A stretch of 64,000 bases of DNA. Origin: Aquimarina sp042434915 (GTDB lineage: Bacteria > Bacteroidota > Bacteroidia > Flavobacteriales > Flavobacteriaceae). A program made the position numbers and the translations under genes. The stretch is from contig NZ_CP170198.1 in the NCBI RefSeq assembly GCF_042434915.1, positions 2,914,001 to 2,978,000 of the forward strand. Reading direction: 5' to 3'. This document shows, one piece after another, positions 1 to 8,868 of the stretch (position 1 is its first letter; each line of letters begins with the position of its first letter). The notes beneath the pieces are model-generated. The model did not search any database, was not told the origin of the DNA, and saw only the letters and a program-made list of their open reading frames with translations.

Positions 1-39
1 GATTAACGAATGGGCTACCGCTACAATTGAAACTGTATA

Positions 40-1431
40 ATGGCAAAAGTTTCCTCTGAAGCACTTGGGCAAGAACCTATAGGATCACTCTTAATAAAAC
101 AAGCTTTACCAGCCTCTATTGGGATTTTAGTAATGTCGCTTAACATTCTTATTGATTCTATATTTGTAGGAAATTGGATAGGTTCTATAGCTATTGCAGC
201 TATTAATGTGGTACTACCGGTCTCTTTTTTTATTGCCGCGTTGGGTATGGCTATAGGTATTGGAGGTTCCAGTATTATATCACGAGCACTTGGAGCCAAT
301 GAAAAGGAAAAAGCCTTGCAAACCTTTGGAAATCAAATAACCCTAACCCTTATATGTACTATTACGCTAGTTTTTATAGGGCTTTATTTTGTGAACGATA
401 TTATACCTCAGTTTGGTGGTAAAGGTGATATTTTTGACCCTGCCAAAATCTACTATACAATTGTATTATATGGAGTCCCTATTTTGGGTTTTGCTATGAT
501 GGGTAATACGGTTATTAGAGCAGAAGGAAAACCTAAATTTGCGATGATTGCCATGATTATACCAACGGTAGGAAACCTGCTTATGGATTATGTATTCATT
601 AATATTATGGATATGGGCATGTATGGCGCTGCTTGGGCAACTACAATATCCTATACTCTGTGCTTTAGTTTTATTGCATGGTTTTTCTTTTCAAAGCACT
701 CAGAACTCAAAATACAACTACGACATCTAGGGTTAGATAAATCAATTGTTACAGAAATTGCCTCGTTAGGCGGAGTCACATTAGCGCGTCAAGCCGTCGT
801 AAGTATCACCTATTTATTGATGAACAATATTCTTTTCAATATAGGTCAAGAAGCCTTAGTTGCAGTTTATGCTATTATAGGAAGGATGTTAATGTTTGCG
901 TTGTTTCCTGTTTTTGGAGTAACGCAAGGTTTTTTACCAATTGCTGGTTATAATTATGGAGCAAAGCATTTTCAGAGAGTACGAGAAAGCATCAATACGG
1001 CAATTCTTTATGCAGCAATAGTAGCTACTTTAGTGTTTATTGGTTTGATGCTATTTCCTGCAGAGATTACATCTCTTTTTATAAGTACAAATGAACATAT
1101 GTCTGCAAAAGAACTTGCGCTCAATAATTTTGTGTTATCTCATACAGCAGAGCCTATGCGATGGGTGTTTGCAGCGACACCAATAATTGCTCTTCAACTT
1201 ATAGGAGCTGCTTATTTTCAAGCCATTGGAAAAGCTGTCCCTGCATTATTACTAACTCTTTCTCGACAAGGTTTCTTCTTTATTCCGTTACTCTTAATAC
1301 TACCAAAGTTCTATGGTGAATTAGGTGTTTGGATTTCCTTTCCTATTGCAGATGTTTTGGCTACGATAGTGACTGGTTACTTTTTAAATCGAGAGGTTAG
1401 AAAAAAATTATCCGTTCAGCACGAATCCTAA
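40..1431 (+). CDS. MATE family efflux transporter
   Basis: A 463-residue polytopic inner-membrane protein with about 12 hydrophobic segments arranged as two homologous MatE halves (roughly residues 15-180 and 235-400). This is the usual length for the family. The N-terminal half carries the MATE-like stretch LNILIDSIFVGNWIG (residues about 34-48) and the small-residue segment GIGGSSIISRALGA. MATE proteins export organic cations or drugs using a Na+ or H+ gradient; the substrate cannot be read here. An in-frame TGA at 28-30 lies just upstream of the ATG, so the gene is complete. It stands alone: the next gene is about 120 bp downstream and no regulator is adjacent. Confidence 0.93.
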   Translation: MAKVSSEALGQEPIGSLLIKQALPASIGILVMSLNILIDSIFVGNWIGSIAIAAINVVLPVSFFIAALGMAIGIGGSSIISRALGANEKEKALQTFGNQITLTLICTITLVFIGLYFVNDIIPQFGGKGDIFDPAKIYYTIVLYGVPILGFAMMGNTVIRAEGKPKFAMIAMIIPTVGNLLMDYVFINIMDMGMYGAAWATTISYTLCFSFIAWFFFSKHSELKIQLRHLGLDKSIVTEIASLGGVTLARQAVVSITYLLMNNILFNIGQEALVAVYAIIGRMLMFALFPVFGVTQGFLPIAGYNYGAKHFQRVRESINTAILYAAIVATLVFIGLMLFPAEITSLFISTNEHMSAKELALNNFVLSHTAEPMRWVFAATPIIALQLIGAAYFQAIGKAVPALLLTLSRQGFFFIPLLLILPKFYGELGVWISFPIADVLATIVTGYFLNREVRKKLSVQHES

Positions 1432-1552
1432 CTATCTCGATTTACATTCCAAAAAAAGATCAATTTTTTATGAAAACAACATTAAATTCTTACTTTTAGC
1501 TAAGAATTTACAATTAATAGATATCACTCAGGTTTCTATAATACTTACTCTT

Positions 1553-4500
1553 ATGTTTTCACACGCTTTCAAATCGACGATTCTCCTATTTTTTACGTTA
1601 CTATTTACGCAAACTTTTCAATCTCAAGAAATTGATACCAAGTATTATGATGGCCTTGAATATAGACTTATTGGACCGTTTAGAGGTGGCAGAAGTGCCG
1701 CTGTAACTGGCGTTCCTAACAAACCTAATTTATTTTATTTTGGCGCTACTGGTGGTGGCGTATGGAAAACTACAGATGGTGGTCGCTCTTGGTCAAATAT
1801 TTCTGACGGTTATTTCGGTGGTTCTATTGGAGCTATTACAGTCGCACAAAGCGATCCAAATGTAATTTATGTAGGTGGGGGTGAGAAAACTTTACGAGGT
1901 AATGTCTCATCGGGATACGGCGTATGGAAAAGTGTAGATGCGGGTAAAACTTGGAGTCAATCAGGTTTACCAAAAAGCCGACACATTCCTCGTATCCGAG
2001 TTCACCCAACAAATCCAGATATTGTATATGCTGCTGTGTTAGGAAACATTTACAAACCAACTCAAGAACGAGGAGTTTACAAAAGTATCGATGGTGGGAA
2101 AAACTGGAATAAGATTCTTTTTGCAAATGAAGATGCTGGTGCAGTAGATTTAATTCTAGATCCAAACAATCCAAGAATACTATATGCTTCTACATGGAAT
2201 GCAAGACGCACACCATATAGCTTAAGTTCTGGAGGTAAAGGCTCAACTTTATGGAAAAGCACCGATAGCGGAAAGACGTGGAAAGATCTGTCAACAAATG
2301 AAGGTTTTGCCAAAGATACTCTAGGAATAATTGGAGTAACTGTATCTCCTTCCGATAGTGAGCGGGTGTGGGCTCTTGTAGAAAATAAAGAAAAGGGAGG
2401 TGTTTATCGAAGTGATGACAGCGGAGAAACTTGGAACCTTATTAATAGTGACCGTAGTTTAAGACAACGCGCATGGTATTACACAAGAATTTATGCTGAT
2501 CCAAAAGATAAGGACATCGTATATGTAGTAAATGTATCCTATCATAAAAGTAAAGATGGAGGTAAGAATTTTAGTAACTACAGAGCTCCGCACGGAGATC
2601 ACCACGATTTATGGATCGCTCCAGAAAACCCTCAACGTATAATTATGGCCGATGATGGTGGCGCACAGGTTACTTATGATGGAGGTGAAACTTGGAGCAC
2701 ATATCACAATCAACCTACCGCACAATTTTATAGAGTTACTACAGACAATCATTTTCCATATCGTATTTATGCTGCCCAACAAGATAATTCTACCATTCGT
2801 ATTAATCATCGTAGCAATGGAAGCTCAATCAGTGAAAATGATTGGGAAGAAACCGCTGGGGGTGAATCTGCACATATTGCTGTAGACCCTACCAATAATG
2901 ACATTGTATACGGTGGTAGTTATGATGGTTTTCTTACTCGTGTCAACCATAAAACTGGGTCTACTCGGTCTGTAAGTGTATGGCCAGATAACCCCATGGG
3001 ACACGGTGCCGAGGATATGAAATATCGATTTCAATGGAACTTTCCCGTACTGTTCTCAAAACATAATCCTAAAAAACTTTATACTTTCTCCAATCATGTA
3101 CACGTCACACAAAACGAAGGTCAAAGCTGGGAAGTAATAAGTCCTGATTTAACAAGAAATGATCCAACCAAATTAACCTCATCGGGGGGTCCAATTACCC
3201 AAGACAATACATCGGTTGAGTATTACTGTACGATTTTTGCTGCTGCAGAAAGCCCTGTAAAAGAAGGGATATTATGGGTTGGTAGTGATGATGGTTTACT
3301 CCATATAAGTAGAGATGGAGGAAAAAACTGGGCAAACGTAACCCCCAAAGGATTACCAGAATGGACCATGATCAATAGCATAGAGCCAAGTTCGTTTGCT
3401 GAAGGCACTTGCTATATAGCAGGAACTAGATATAAATCAGGGGATTTTACACCATACTTGTTTAAAACAACAGATTATGGTCAAACTTGGATCAAAATTA
3501 CCGAAGGTATAGCGCCAGAGCATTTTACACGTGTACTACGTGAAGATCCAAAACGTAAGGGATTATTATACGCAGGCACCGAGACGGGCATGTACATATC
3601 GTTTAATGATGGTGGTACATGGAAACCTTTCCAATTAAATCTCCCTATAGTACCTATCACAGATCTCACGATTAAAAATGATAACTTAATTGTCGCGACT
3701 CAAGGTCGAAGTTTGTGGATTTTGGATGATCTAACCCTATTACATCAACTATCCGCTGAAGTTACCAAAAAATCCATTCACCTTTATCAACCCAAACCTA
3801 CAATTCGCATGAAGGGTCGTTCAAGAAGCAATTCAAAAATCGAAGGAACGAACCATCCAGCAGGTGTATTAACCAATTTCTTTTTGGATCGTTATGATGC
3901 TAAAAAAGATTCTATTTCTTTAACTTATTTAAATCAGAATAATGATACACTAGCCTCATTTTCAAATCATGCAAAAAACAAAAAAAATAAGCTTATTGTT
4001 AAAGCAGGTTTAAATAGTTTTCAATGGAATACTCGAGGTAAAGGAGCAAAAAAACTTGATGGTATGATCTTGTGGTGGGCTAGTCTCGAGGGACCCAAAG
4101 CGATACCAGGAACGTACGAGGTTAGATTGAATAAAAATGGAAAAGTTGAAGAAACCTCAGAATTTATGATCACCGCTGATCCCAGAAGTGAAGCAAATAT
4201 AACCGAGATGAAAGCTCAATATGATTTTATAACAAGTATAAATAAAACTATTGATCGCGCTCATACTTCGATTGAAAAAATAAGAGAAATTAATAAAAAG
4301 CTACTAGCGTTTGAAAAACAATATAAAAATAATACTAAAACTAAGGTACTTGTCCAAAAGGCCGTTGACCTTCAGAAAAGGTTCGCAATAATTGAAAAAT
4401 CATTGTACCAAACTAAAAATAAGAGCGGACAAGATCCTCTCAATTTTCCAATTAAACTAACCAACAAATTAGGACATCTCAATTCATTAGTCGGAATGGG

Positions 4501-4663
4501 AGATTTTGGTCCAACAGCTCAAGATATCGCTGTCAAAGATGAATTAACACAAAAAATTGAAGCACAATTGGTAACGTTTGATACGTTAATAGAAAAAGAA
4601 ATTGAAGCCTTTAATAAAGAATTCAATACTTTACAACTTAACTACCTTTCGTTACCAGAATAA
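1553..4663 (+). CDS. Secreted BNR/VPS10-like beta-propeller protein
   Basis: A 1036-residue exported protein. Residues 1-25 look like a signal peptide (hydrophobic run ending near FQSQE). Residues about 30-740 hold many Asp-box (BNR) motifs, for example DGGRSW, DAGKTW, DGGKNW, DSGKTW, DSGETW, DGGETW and DYGQTW, typical of sortilin/VPS10-like or YVTN-type propellers. The last 300 residues are charged and helical and resemble the tail of the large 'glycosyl hydrolase BNR repeat' proteins of Bacteroidota. No T9SS sorting domain is seen at the C terminus, unlike the second BNR protein in this window. Enzymatic activity is not established for this type. hemJ begins 16 nt downstream, so the genes may be co-transcribed. 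Confidence 0.88.
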   Translation: MFSHAFKSTILLFFTLLFTQTFQSQEIDTKYYDGLEYRLIGPFRGGRSAAVTGVPNKPNLFYFGATGGGVWKTTDGGRSWSNISDGYFGGSIGAITVAQSDPNVIYVGGGEKTLRGNVSSGYGVWKSVDAGKTWSQSGLPKSRHIPRIRVHPTNPDIVYAAVLGNIYKPTQERGVYKSIDGGKNWNKILFANEDAGAVDLILDPNNPRILYASTWNARRTPYSLSSGGKGSTLWKSTDSGKTWKDLSTNEGFAKDTLGIIGVTVSPSDSERVWALVENKEKGGVYRSDDSGETWNLINSDRSLRQRAWYYTRIYADPKDKDIVYVVNVSYHKSKDGGKNFSNYRAPHGDHHDLWIAPENPQRIIMADDGGAQVTYDGGETWSTYHNQPTAQFYRVTTDNHFPYRIYAAQQDNSTIRINHRSNGSSISENDWEETAGGESAHIAVDPTNNDIVYGGSYDGFLTRVNHKTGSTRSVSVWPDNPMGHGAEDMKYRFQWNFPVLFSKHNPKKLYTFSNHVHVTQNEGQSWEVISPDLTRNDPTKLTSSGGPITQDNTSVEYYCTIFAAAESPVKEGILWVGSDDGLLHISRDGGKNWANVTPKGLPEWTMINSIEPSSFAEGTCYIAGTRYKSGDFTPYLFKTTDYGQTWIKITEGIAPEHFTRVLREDPKRKGLLYAGTETGMYISFNDGGTWKPFQLNLPIVPITDLTIKNDNLIVATQGRSLWILDDLTLLHQLSAEVTKKSIHLYQPKPTIRMKGRSRSNSKIEGTNHPAGVLTNFFLDRYDAKKDSISLTYLNQNNDTLASFSNHAKNKKNKLIVKAGLNSFQWNTRGKGAKKLDGMILWWASLEGPKAIPGTYEVRLNKNGKVEETSEFMITADPRSEANITEMKAQYDFITSINKTIDRAHTSIEKIREINKKLLAFEKQYKNNTKTKVLVQKAVDLQKRFAIIEKSLYQTKNKSGQDPLNFPIKLTNKLGHLNSLVGMGDFGPTAQDIAVKDELTQKIEAQLVTFDTLIEKEIEAFNKEFNTLQLNYLSLPE

Positions 4664-4679
4664 TCTAGCTATAAGCACT

Positions 4680-5231
4680 ATGTTAGAATACTATAATTAT
4701 GTAAAATCCTTACATCTCATATTTGTAATCACTTGGTTTGCAGGATTGTTTTATATTCCTAGACTTTTTATTTATCAAATAGAAGCGTACGATAAACCTC
4801 TCCCCGATCGTGATATTTTAACACAACAATTTAAGATAATGACCAAACGTCTCTGGTATATTATTACGTGGCCTTCGGCAATCCTAGCTACTGGATTTGC
4901 TATTTGGCTACTTGTGCTTATGCCAGGGTGGATACAAGCACCTTGGATGCACGTAAAACTCGGCTTCGTAATCTTGCTCATTCTATATCATTTAAAATGT
5001 CATCATATCGTTAAACAATTACAGCTGGATATTGTAAAATGGAGTTCTACCCACATGCGATTATGGAACGAGGGTTCCACTTTAATCCTCTTTTCGGTAG
5101 TTTTCTTAGTTATTGTCAAAGATGCATTTAATTGGATCTACGGCGTAATTGGTATATTTTTATTAGCTCTTATTTTAATGCTTGGCATTAAAATTTACAA
5201 AAAAATACGGGAAAGAAATTCTGAACTTTGA
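4680..5231 (+). CDS. hemJ: HemJ-like protoporphyrinogen oxidase (CopD/UPF0093 family)
   Basis: A 183-residue membrane protein with four to five hydrophobic helices. It has the family pattern: an N-terminal KSLHLIFVITWFAGLFYIPRL segment (conserved His), WMHVKLGFVILLILYHLKCHH in the middle, and MRLWNEGSTLILFSVVFLVIVKD near the C terminus. HemJ oxidises protoporphyrinogen IX to protoporphyrin IX in haem synthesis. I place the start at ATG 4680 because the longer frame from 4602 would overlap the previous gene and adds 26 residues without family character. It starts 16 nt after the BNR gene and is followed 10 nt later by a GNAT gene. Confidence 0.82.
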   Translation: MLEYYNYVKSLHLIFVITWFAGLFYIPRLFIYQIEAYDKPLPDRDILTQQFKIMTKRLWYIITWPSAILATGFAIWLLVLMPGWIQAPWMHVKLGFVILLILYHLKCHHIVKQLQLDIVKWSSTHMRLWNEGSTLILFSVVFLVIVKDAFNWIYGVIGIFLLALILMLGIKIYKKIRERNSEL

Positions 5232-5241
5232 GTATACAAGC

Positions 5242-5757
5242 ATGAAGCTATTACCTTTAATTATTCGGGAAGCCAAACCAGTAGATGCAAAATCGTTACT
5301 ACAGTTAAAAACAAATTACCTACGTACGAGCCATACGATTCCTTTATACTTAGAGGAGTACCCTAATGATCTTCAAGCCGAAACTGAGTTAATCTTGCGA
5401 TATAAAAAACAACAAAATAGTGCGTTATTTTTGGCCTTTAAAGGAGACACATTGGTTGGTAATATCGATATAACGGGAAATCAGCGTCAAAAACTAATGC
5501 ATACCGCAGCACTAGGAATGGGCGTACATACACGATGGCAAAATACAGGAATAGGAACTGCATTGTTACAACATACGATTACTTGGGCCAAACAAAATAA
5601 CACCTTACAAGTCTTATGGCTCGAGGTATATGGCTCTAATTTGTCTGGCATTACTTTATATACCAAAATGGGCTTTACCAATTGTGGTATTATTCCCGCT
5701 TTTTTTAATGAGCCCACTGGTTATGTAGAAAAACACACAATGTACTTAAAGCTTTAG
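5242..5757 (+). CDS. GNAT family N-acetyltransferase
   Basis: A 171-residue single-domain GNAT fold protein. It starts with IIREAKPVDAKSLLQLK, the typical beta1-alpha1 start. The acetyl-CoA-binding region is visible around residues 95-120 (LGMGVHTRWQNTGIGTALLQ, matching the Q/R-x-x-G-x-G/A motif). It ends with the Y-T-K-M-G-F element common to RimJ/RimL-like and PhnO-like enzymes. The acceptor substrate is unknown. ATG 5242, 10 nt after the hemJ stop, is preferred over an upstream TTG inside hemJ. Probable last gene of the BNR-hemJ-GNAT run. Confidence 0.88.
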   Translation: MKLLPLIIREAKPVDAKSLLQLKTNYLRTSHTIPLYLEEYPNDLQAETELILRYKKQQNSALFLAFKGDTLVGNIDITGNQRQKLMHTAALGMGVHTRWQNTGIGTALLQHTITWAKQNNTLQVLWLEVYGSNLSGITLYTKMGFTNCGIIPAFFNEPTGYVEKHTMYLKL

Positions 5758-5800
5758 TAAATATGATTGTTCTATAAATTGTGGGTTAAACCATGGGTTA

Positions 5801-5833
5801 TTGGCAGTACTTAATGAGTTTTCCTTATCTTCG
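5801..5833 (+). promoter_or_regulatory. Candidate Bacteroidota promoter for yicC-gmk-nadD
   Basis: TTG at 5801-5803 is followed after 22 nt by TATCTTCG (5826-5833), one base off the TAnnTTTG -7 consensus. The implied start site lies about 15 nt before the yicC ATG at 5855. Confidence 0.35.
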
Positions 5834-5854
5834 TGCAACTTTTAGCAAAATCTT

Positions 5855-6712
5855 ATGATCAAATCAATGACAGGCTTTGGTAAAGCAGTCCTGCAATTAC
5901 CTACAAAAAAAATTACCATCGAAGTAAAGTCTTTAAATAGCAAAAACTTGGATCTTAATGCAAGAATCCCTTCGCAATACAGAGAAAAAGAACTAGCAAT
6001 GCGTACGACTATTGCAAAAACACTGCAGCGGGGTAAAGTTGATTTTGGATTATATGTAGAAGTCACTGCAGAAGAAACTTCGACGCAAGTTAATGTTGCA
6101 GTTGTCAAAAATTATATGGATCAACTGCGTGCTATACATAGTGGAGATGATATGGAACTCATGAAAATGGCCGTTAAAATGCCAGATGCTTTAAGGATAG
6201 AACGTGAAGAAGTGGATGAACGAGAATATGAAGCTATAACTAAAGCTTTGTCTACTGCACTTTTTGAAATTGAAAAATATCGTGAGGATGAAGGGAAAGT
6301 ACTCGAACAAGATTTCTCTAAACGTATACAGATTATTACCGAGTTGTTAGAAAAAGTAATTGCTATCGATCCAGAACGAATAGAAGCCGTTAGAGAAAGG
6401 TTACATAAAGGAATAGCCGATTTAAAAGAAGCTGTAGATCAAAATCGCTTTGAACAGGAACTAGTGTATTACATTGAAAAATTTGATATCACCGAAGAAA
6501 AAGTTCGATTAAGTAACCATTTAGAATATTTTACAGCCGCTTTAAAATCTGATGACTCCAATGGTAAAAAATTAGGATTTATCACTCAAGAAATTGGAAG
6601 AGAAATCAATACAATTGGCAGTAAATCTAACTACGCTGCAATGCAACAATTAGTTGTCCAAATGAAAGATGAATTAGAAAAAATAAAGGAGCAATTATTA
6701 AACGTCTTATAA
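5855..6712 (+). CDS. yicC: YicC/YloC family endoribonuclease
   Basis: A 285-residue protein opening with the family signature MIKSMTGFGKA and ending with the conserved NTIGSKSNYAAMQQLVVQMK followed by ELEKIKEQ. YicC_N spans roughly residues 1-155 and DUF1732 roughly 200-285, a full-length match. YicC proteins are described as Mg/Mn-dependent endoribonucleases linked to small-RNA turnover in enterobacteria; the role in Bacteroidota is not settled. It is followed by gmk after 61 nt and nadD, a conserved order in flavobacteria and similar to the yloC-gmk order of Firmicutes. Confidence 0.93.
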   Translation: MIKSMTGFGKAVLQLPTKKITIEVKSLNSKNLDLNARIPSQYREKELAMRTTIAKTLQRGKVDFGLYVEVTAEETSTQVNVAVVKNYMDQLRAIHSGDDMELMKMAVKMPDALRIEREEVDEREYEAITKALSTALFEIEKYREDEGKVLEQDFSKRIQIITELLEKVIAIDPERIEAVRERLHKGIADLKEAVDQNRFEQELVYYIEKFDITEEKVRLSNHLEYFTAALKSDDSNGKKLGFITQEIGREINTIGSKSNYAAMQQLVVQMKDELEKIKEQLLNVL

Positions 6713-6773
6713 AGCTTTGGCATTCCAAAAAAAATAGAACTCTCTGACAATCAAATTTAAAAAACACAATTCA

Positions 6774-7352
6774 ATGGAAGGAAAGTTAATCGTTCTTTCG
6801 GCACCCTCTGGTAGTGGTAAAACTACTTTAGTCAAATATTTACTAGCTCAGCAAGAATTACAGTTAGGTTTTTCAATATCTGCAGCTTCACGAGAACCAA
6901 GAGGAGCAGAGATTCATGGCAAAGACTATTATTTTTTATCCTTGCGCGAATTTAAAGATAAAATTAAAGCCGAAGAGTTTTTAGAATGGGAAGAAGTATA
7001 TCGAGACAGTTTTTATGGAACTCTTAAATCGGAAGTACAACGATTGTGGAACAACGGAAAACATGTCATTTTTGATATTGATGTAGTGGGAGGTCTGGAT
7101 ATAAAAAGAATTTATCCCGATAGAACTTTGGCAATTTTTGTAAAACCTCCAAGTATTGAAGAATTAAAAATTCGCCTCAAAAAGCGAAAAACAGAATCCG
7201 AAGATAAAATTAATATGCGCGTCGCAAAAGCATCTACAGAACTCGCCACGGCCCCTCAATTTGATGCCATTATAACGAACGACGATTTGGAAAAAGCAAA
7301 AGCTGAAGCATATCAATTAGTGAAAAAATTTCTACTAGATCCTTCGTCATAA
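6774..7352 (+). CDS. gmk: Guanylate kinase
   Basis: A 192-residue enzyme that phosphorylates GMP to GDP with ATP. The P-loop APSGSGKT is at residues 10-17. The GMP-binding region follows (SREPRGAEIHGKDYYF, then EEFLEWEEVYRDSFYGT), and the lid and base-binding segment is IRLKKRKTESEDKINMRVAKA. Length is normal for the family. It lies between yicC and nadD with an 18-nt gap to nadD, consistent with an operon. Confidence 0.97.
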   Translation: MEGKLIVLSAPSGSGKTTLVKYLLAQQELQLGFSISAASREPRGAEIHGKDYYFLSLREFKDKIKAEEFLEWEEVYRDSFYGTLKSEVQRLWNNGKHVIFDIDVVGGLDIKRIYPDRTLAIFVKPPSIEELKIRLKKRKTESEDKINMRVAKASTELATAPQFDAIITNDDLEKAKAEAYQLVKKFLLDPSS

Positions 7353-7370
7353 CTCAACTACCACCAGTAC

Positions 7371-7955
7371 ATGAAAAAAAAGATTGGGTTATATTTTGGT
7401 ACCTTCAATCCTATCCATATAGGACATTTAGCTATTGCAAATCATATGGCAGAATATTCTGATCTTGATGAAATCTGGTTGGTAGTCACGCCACACAATC
7501 CTTTTAAAAAGAAAAGCTCTTTGTTAGCCAACCACCATCGTTTAGAAATGGTTTATCAAGCTACTGAAGGTTATGATAAGCTAAAACCTAGTGACATCGA
7601 ATTCAATTTGCCGCAACCTAATTATACTGTAAATACTCTAGCTCATCTACAAGAAAAATATCCAACATATAATTTTAGCTTAATTATGGGTGAGGATAAT
7701 TTAAAGAATTTTCATAAGTGGAAAAACTATGAAACCATCTTAGAGCATCACACGATCTATGTATATCCTAGAATTGCTGAAGGTATTGTTGAGAATCAAT
7801 TTAAAGAGCATCCCAAAATCATTAGAATTGCAGCGCCAATAATGCAAATTTCATCCACCTTTATTAGAAAAGCTGTAGCTGAAGGTAAAAATGTTGTGCC
7901 ACTACTACCACCTTCAGTTTGGAAATATGTGGATCATATGAATTTTTATAAATAA
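7371..7955 (+). CDS. nadD: Nicotinate-nucleotide adenylyltransferase
   Basis: A 194-residue nucleotidyltransferase of the NadD type. GTFNPIHIGH (residues 10-19) contains the HxGH nucleotide-binding motif, and the C-terminal ISSTFIRK motif near residue 160 is the second conserved ATP-site element. It makes deamido-NAD from nicotinate mononucleotide and ATP. It is the last gene of the yicC-gmk-nadD run, and its stop codon lies at the edge of a long hairpin. The window also carries a 3-hydroxyanthranilate dioxygenase, which could feed the same NAD pathway by way of quinolinate. Confidence 0.96.
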   Translation: MKKKIGLYFGTFNPIHIGHLAIANHMAEYSDLDEIWLVVTPHNPFKKKSSLLANHHRLEMVYQATEGYDKLKPSDIEFNLPQPNYTVNTLAHLQEKYPTYNFSLIMGEDNLKNFHKWKNYETILEHHTIYVYPRIAEGIVENQFKEHPKIIRIAAPIMQISSTFIRKAVAEGKNVVPLLPPSVWKYVDHMNFYK

Positions 7956-8002
7956 TCTATGTACTCCATCATCAAACGATGGATATAGAGTACATAGATT
8001 AT
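7952..8002. terminator. Bidirectional terminator between nadD and an enoyl-CoA hydratase
   Basis: A perfect 15-bp inverted repeat (7952-7966 with 7988-8002), with an inner CATC/GATG pairing at 7967-7970 and 7978-7981. It sits between two convergent genes, overlaps the end of nadD, and could end both transcripts. Confidence 0.75.
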
Positions 8003-8007
8003 CCAGT

Positions 8008-8787
8008 TTACTTCCCTGGAAAATTGGCTTTTCTTTTCTCCAAAAATGCGGTCGTTCCTTCGTTAAAATCTTCGGTTCCAAAGCAGCCACCAAAAGCTTC
8101 AATCTCAATATCGAATCCATTAACACCATCTTCGTAACTAGCGTTTACAGCTTTTATAGCGGCACGTATTGCTACCGAAGAGTTTTTCATAATTTTAGTG
8201 GCGATTTTTTCTGCTAACGGTAGTAAATCAGCTGGTGTGGTTACATGGTTTACCAAACCGTATTGTAACGCTTGACTCGCATCAATCATTCCTGCAGTCA
8301 TAATCATTTCCATCGCTCTTCCTTTTCCTACCAATTGCGGCAATCTTTGCGTACCGCCGTAACCAGGAATAACGCCCAAAGAAACCTCTGGTAAACCCAT
8401 TTTGGCAGTATCACTCGCTAGTCTAAAATGTGCTGCCATGGCTAATTCTAATCCACCACCTAGTGCAAAACCATTAATAGCGGCAATTACTGGAGTTCCT
8501 AAATTAGCAACAAAATCAAAAAGTAAGGTTTGTCCTTTTTGTGCGAGTTTACCCCCATCTGCTACAGAAAAATCTGCAAACTCTTTTATATCTGCTCCAG
8601 CGACAAATGCTTTCTCCCCGGTTCCAGTTATGATAATAACCTTTACCTGAGCATCTTGATCAAAAGCTTTGAACGCTTCATGAAGTTCTTGAATTGTTTC
8701 TCTATTTAGTGCATTTAATTTGGAAGGACGATTAATCGTAATTCTTGCTAGATTATCTGTTTTTTCTGTTGTGATGTTTGTGTACAT
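8008..8787 (-). CDS. Enoyl-CoA hydratase/isomerase family protein
   Basis: A 259-residue crotonase-fold protein. Family landmarks are GEKAFVAGADIKEFA (first oxyanion-hole element), GFALGGGLELAMA (second oxyanion-hole element) and LPEVSLGVIPGYGGTQRLPQ, with the glutamate expected of hydratases. It most resembles short-chain 3-hydroxyacyl-CoA dehydratases of fatty-acid beta-oxidation; the exact substrate is not readable. It is a single gene facing nadD, with the histidine kinase gene upstream on the same strand about 80 nt away. Confidence 0.93.
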   Translation of the reverse strand: MYTNITTEKTDNLARITINRPSKLNALNRETIQELHEAFKAFDQDAQVKVIIITGTGEKAFVAGADIKEFADFSVADGGKLAQKGQTLLFDFVANLGTPVIAAINGFALGGGLELAMAAHFRLASDTAKMGLPEVSLGVIPGYGGTQRLPQLVGKGRAMEMIMTAGMIDASQALQYGLVNHVTTPADLLPLAEKIATKIMKNSSVAIRAAIKAVNASYEDGVNGFDIEIEAFGGCFGTEDFNEGTTAFLEKRKANFPGK

Positions 8788-8868
8788 AATACCATTTATT
8801 TGCAGAAAACAAGCGTTTTACTGCTCTTATACTTCGATTAAAATATATAGTTTTATAGCAAAAAGACG

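Noticed and set aside
4602..4679. Longer start for hemJ
   Set aside because: The extra 26 codons overlap the end of the BNR gene and lack family character; ATG 4680 begins the conserved region.
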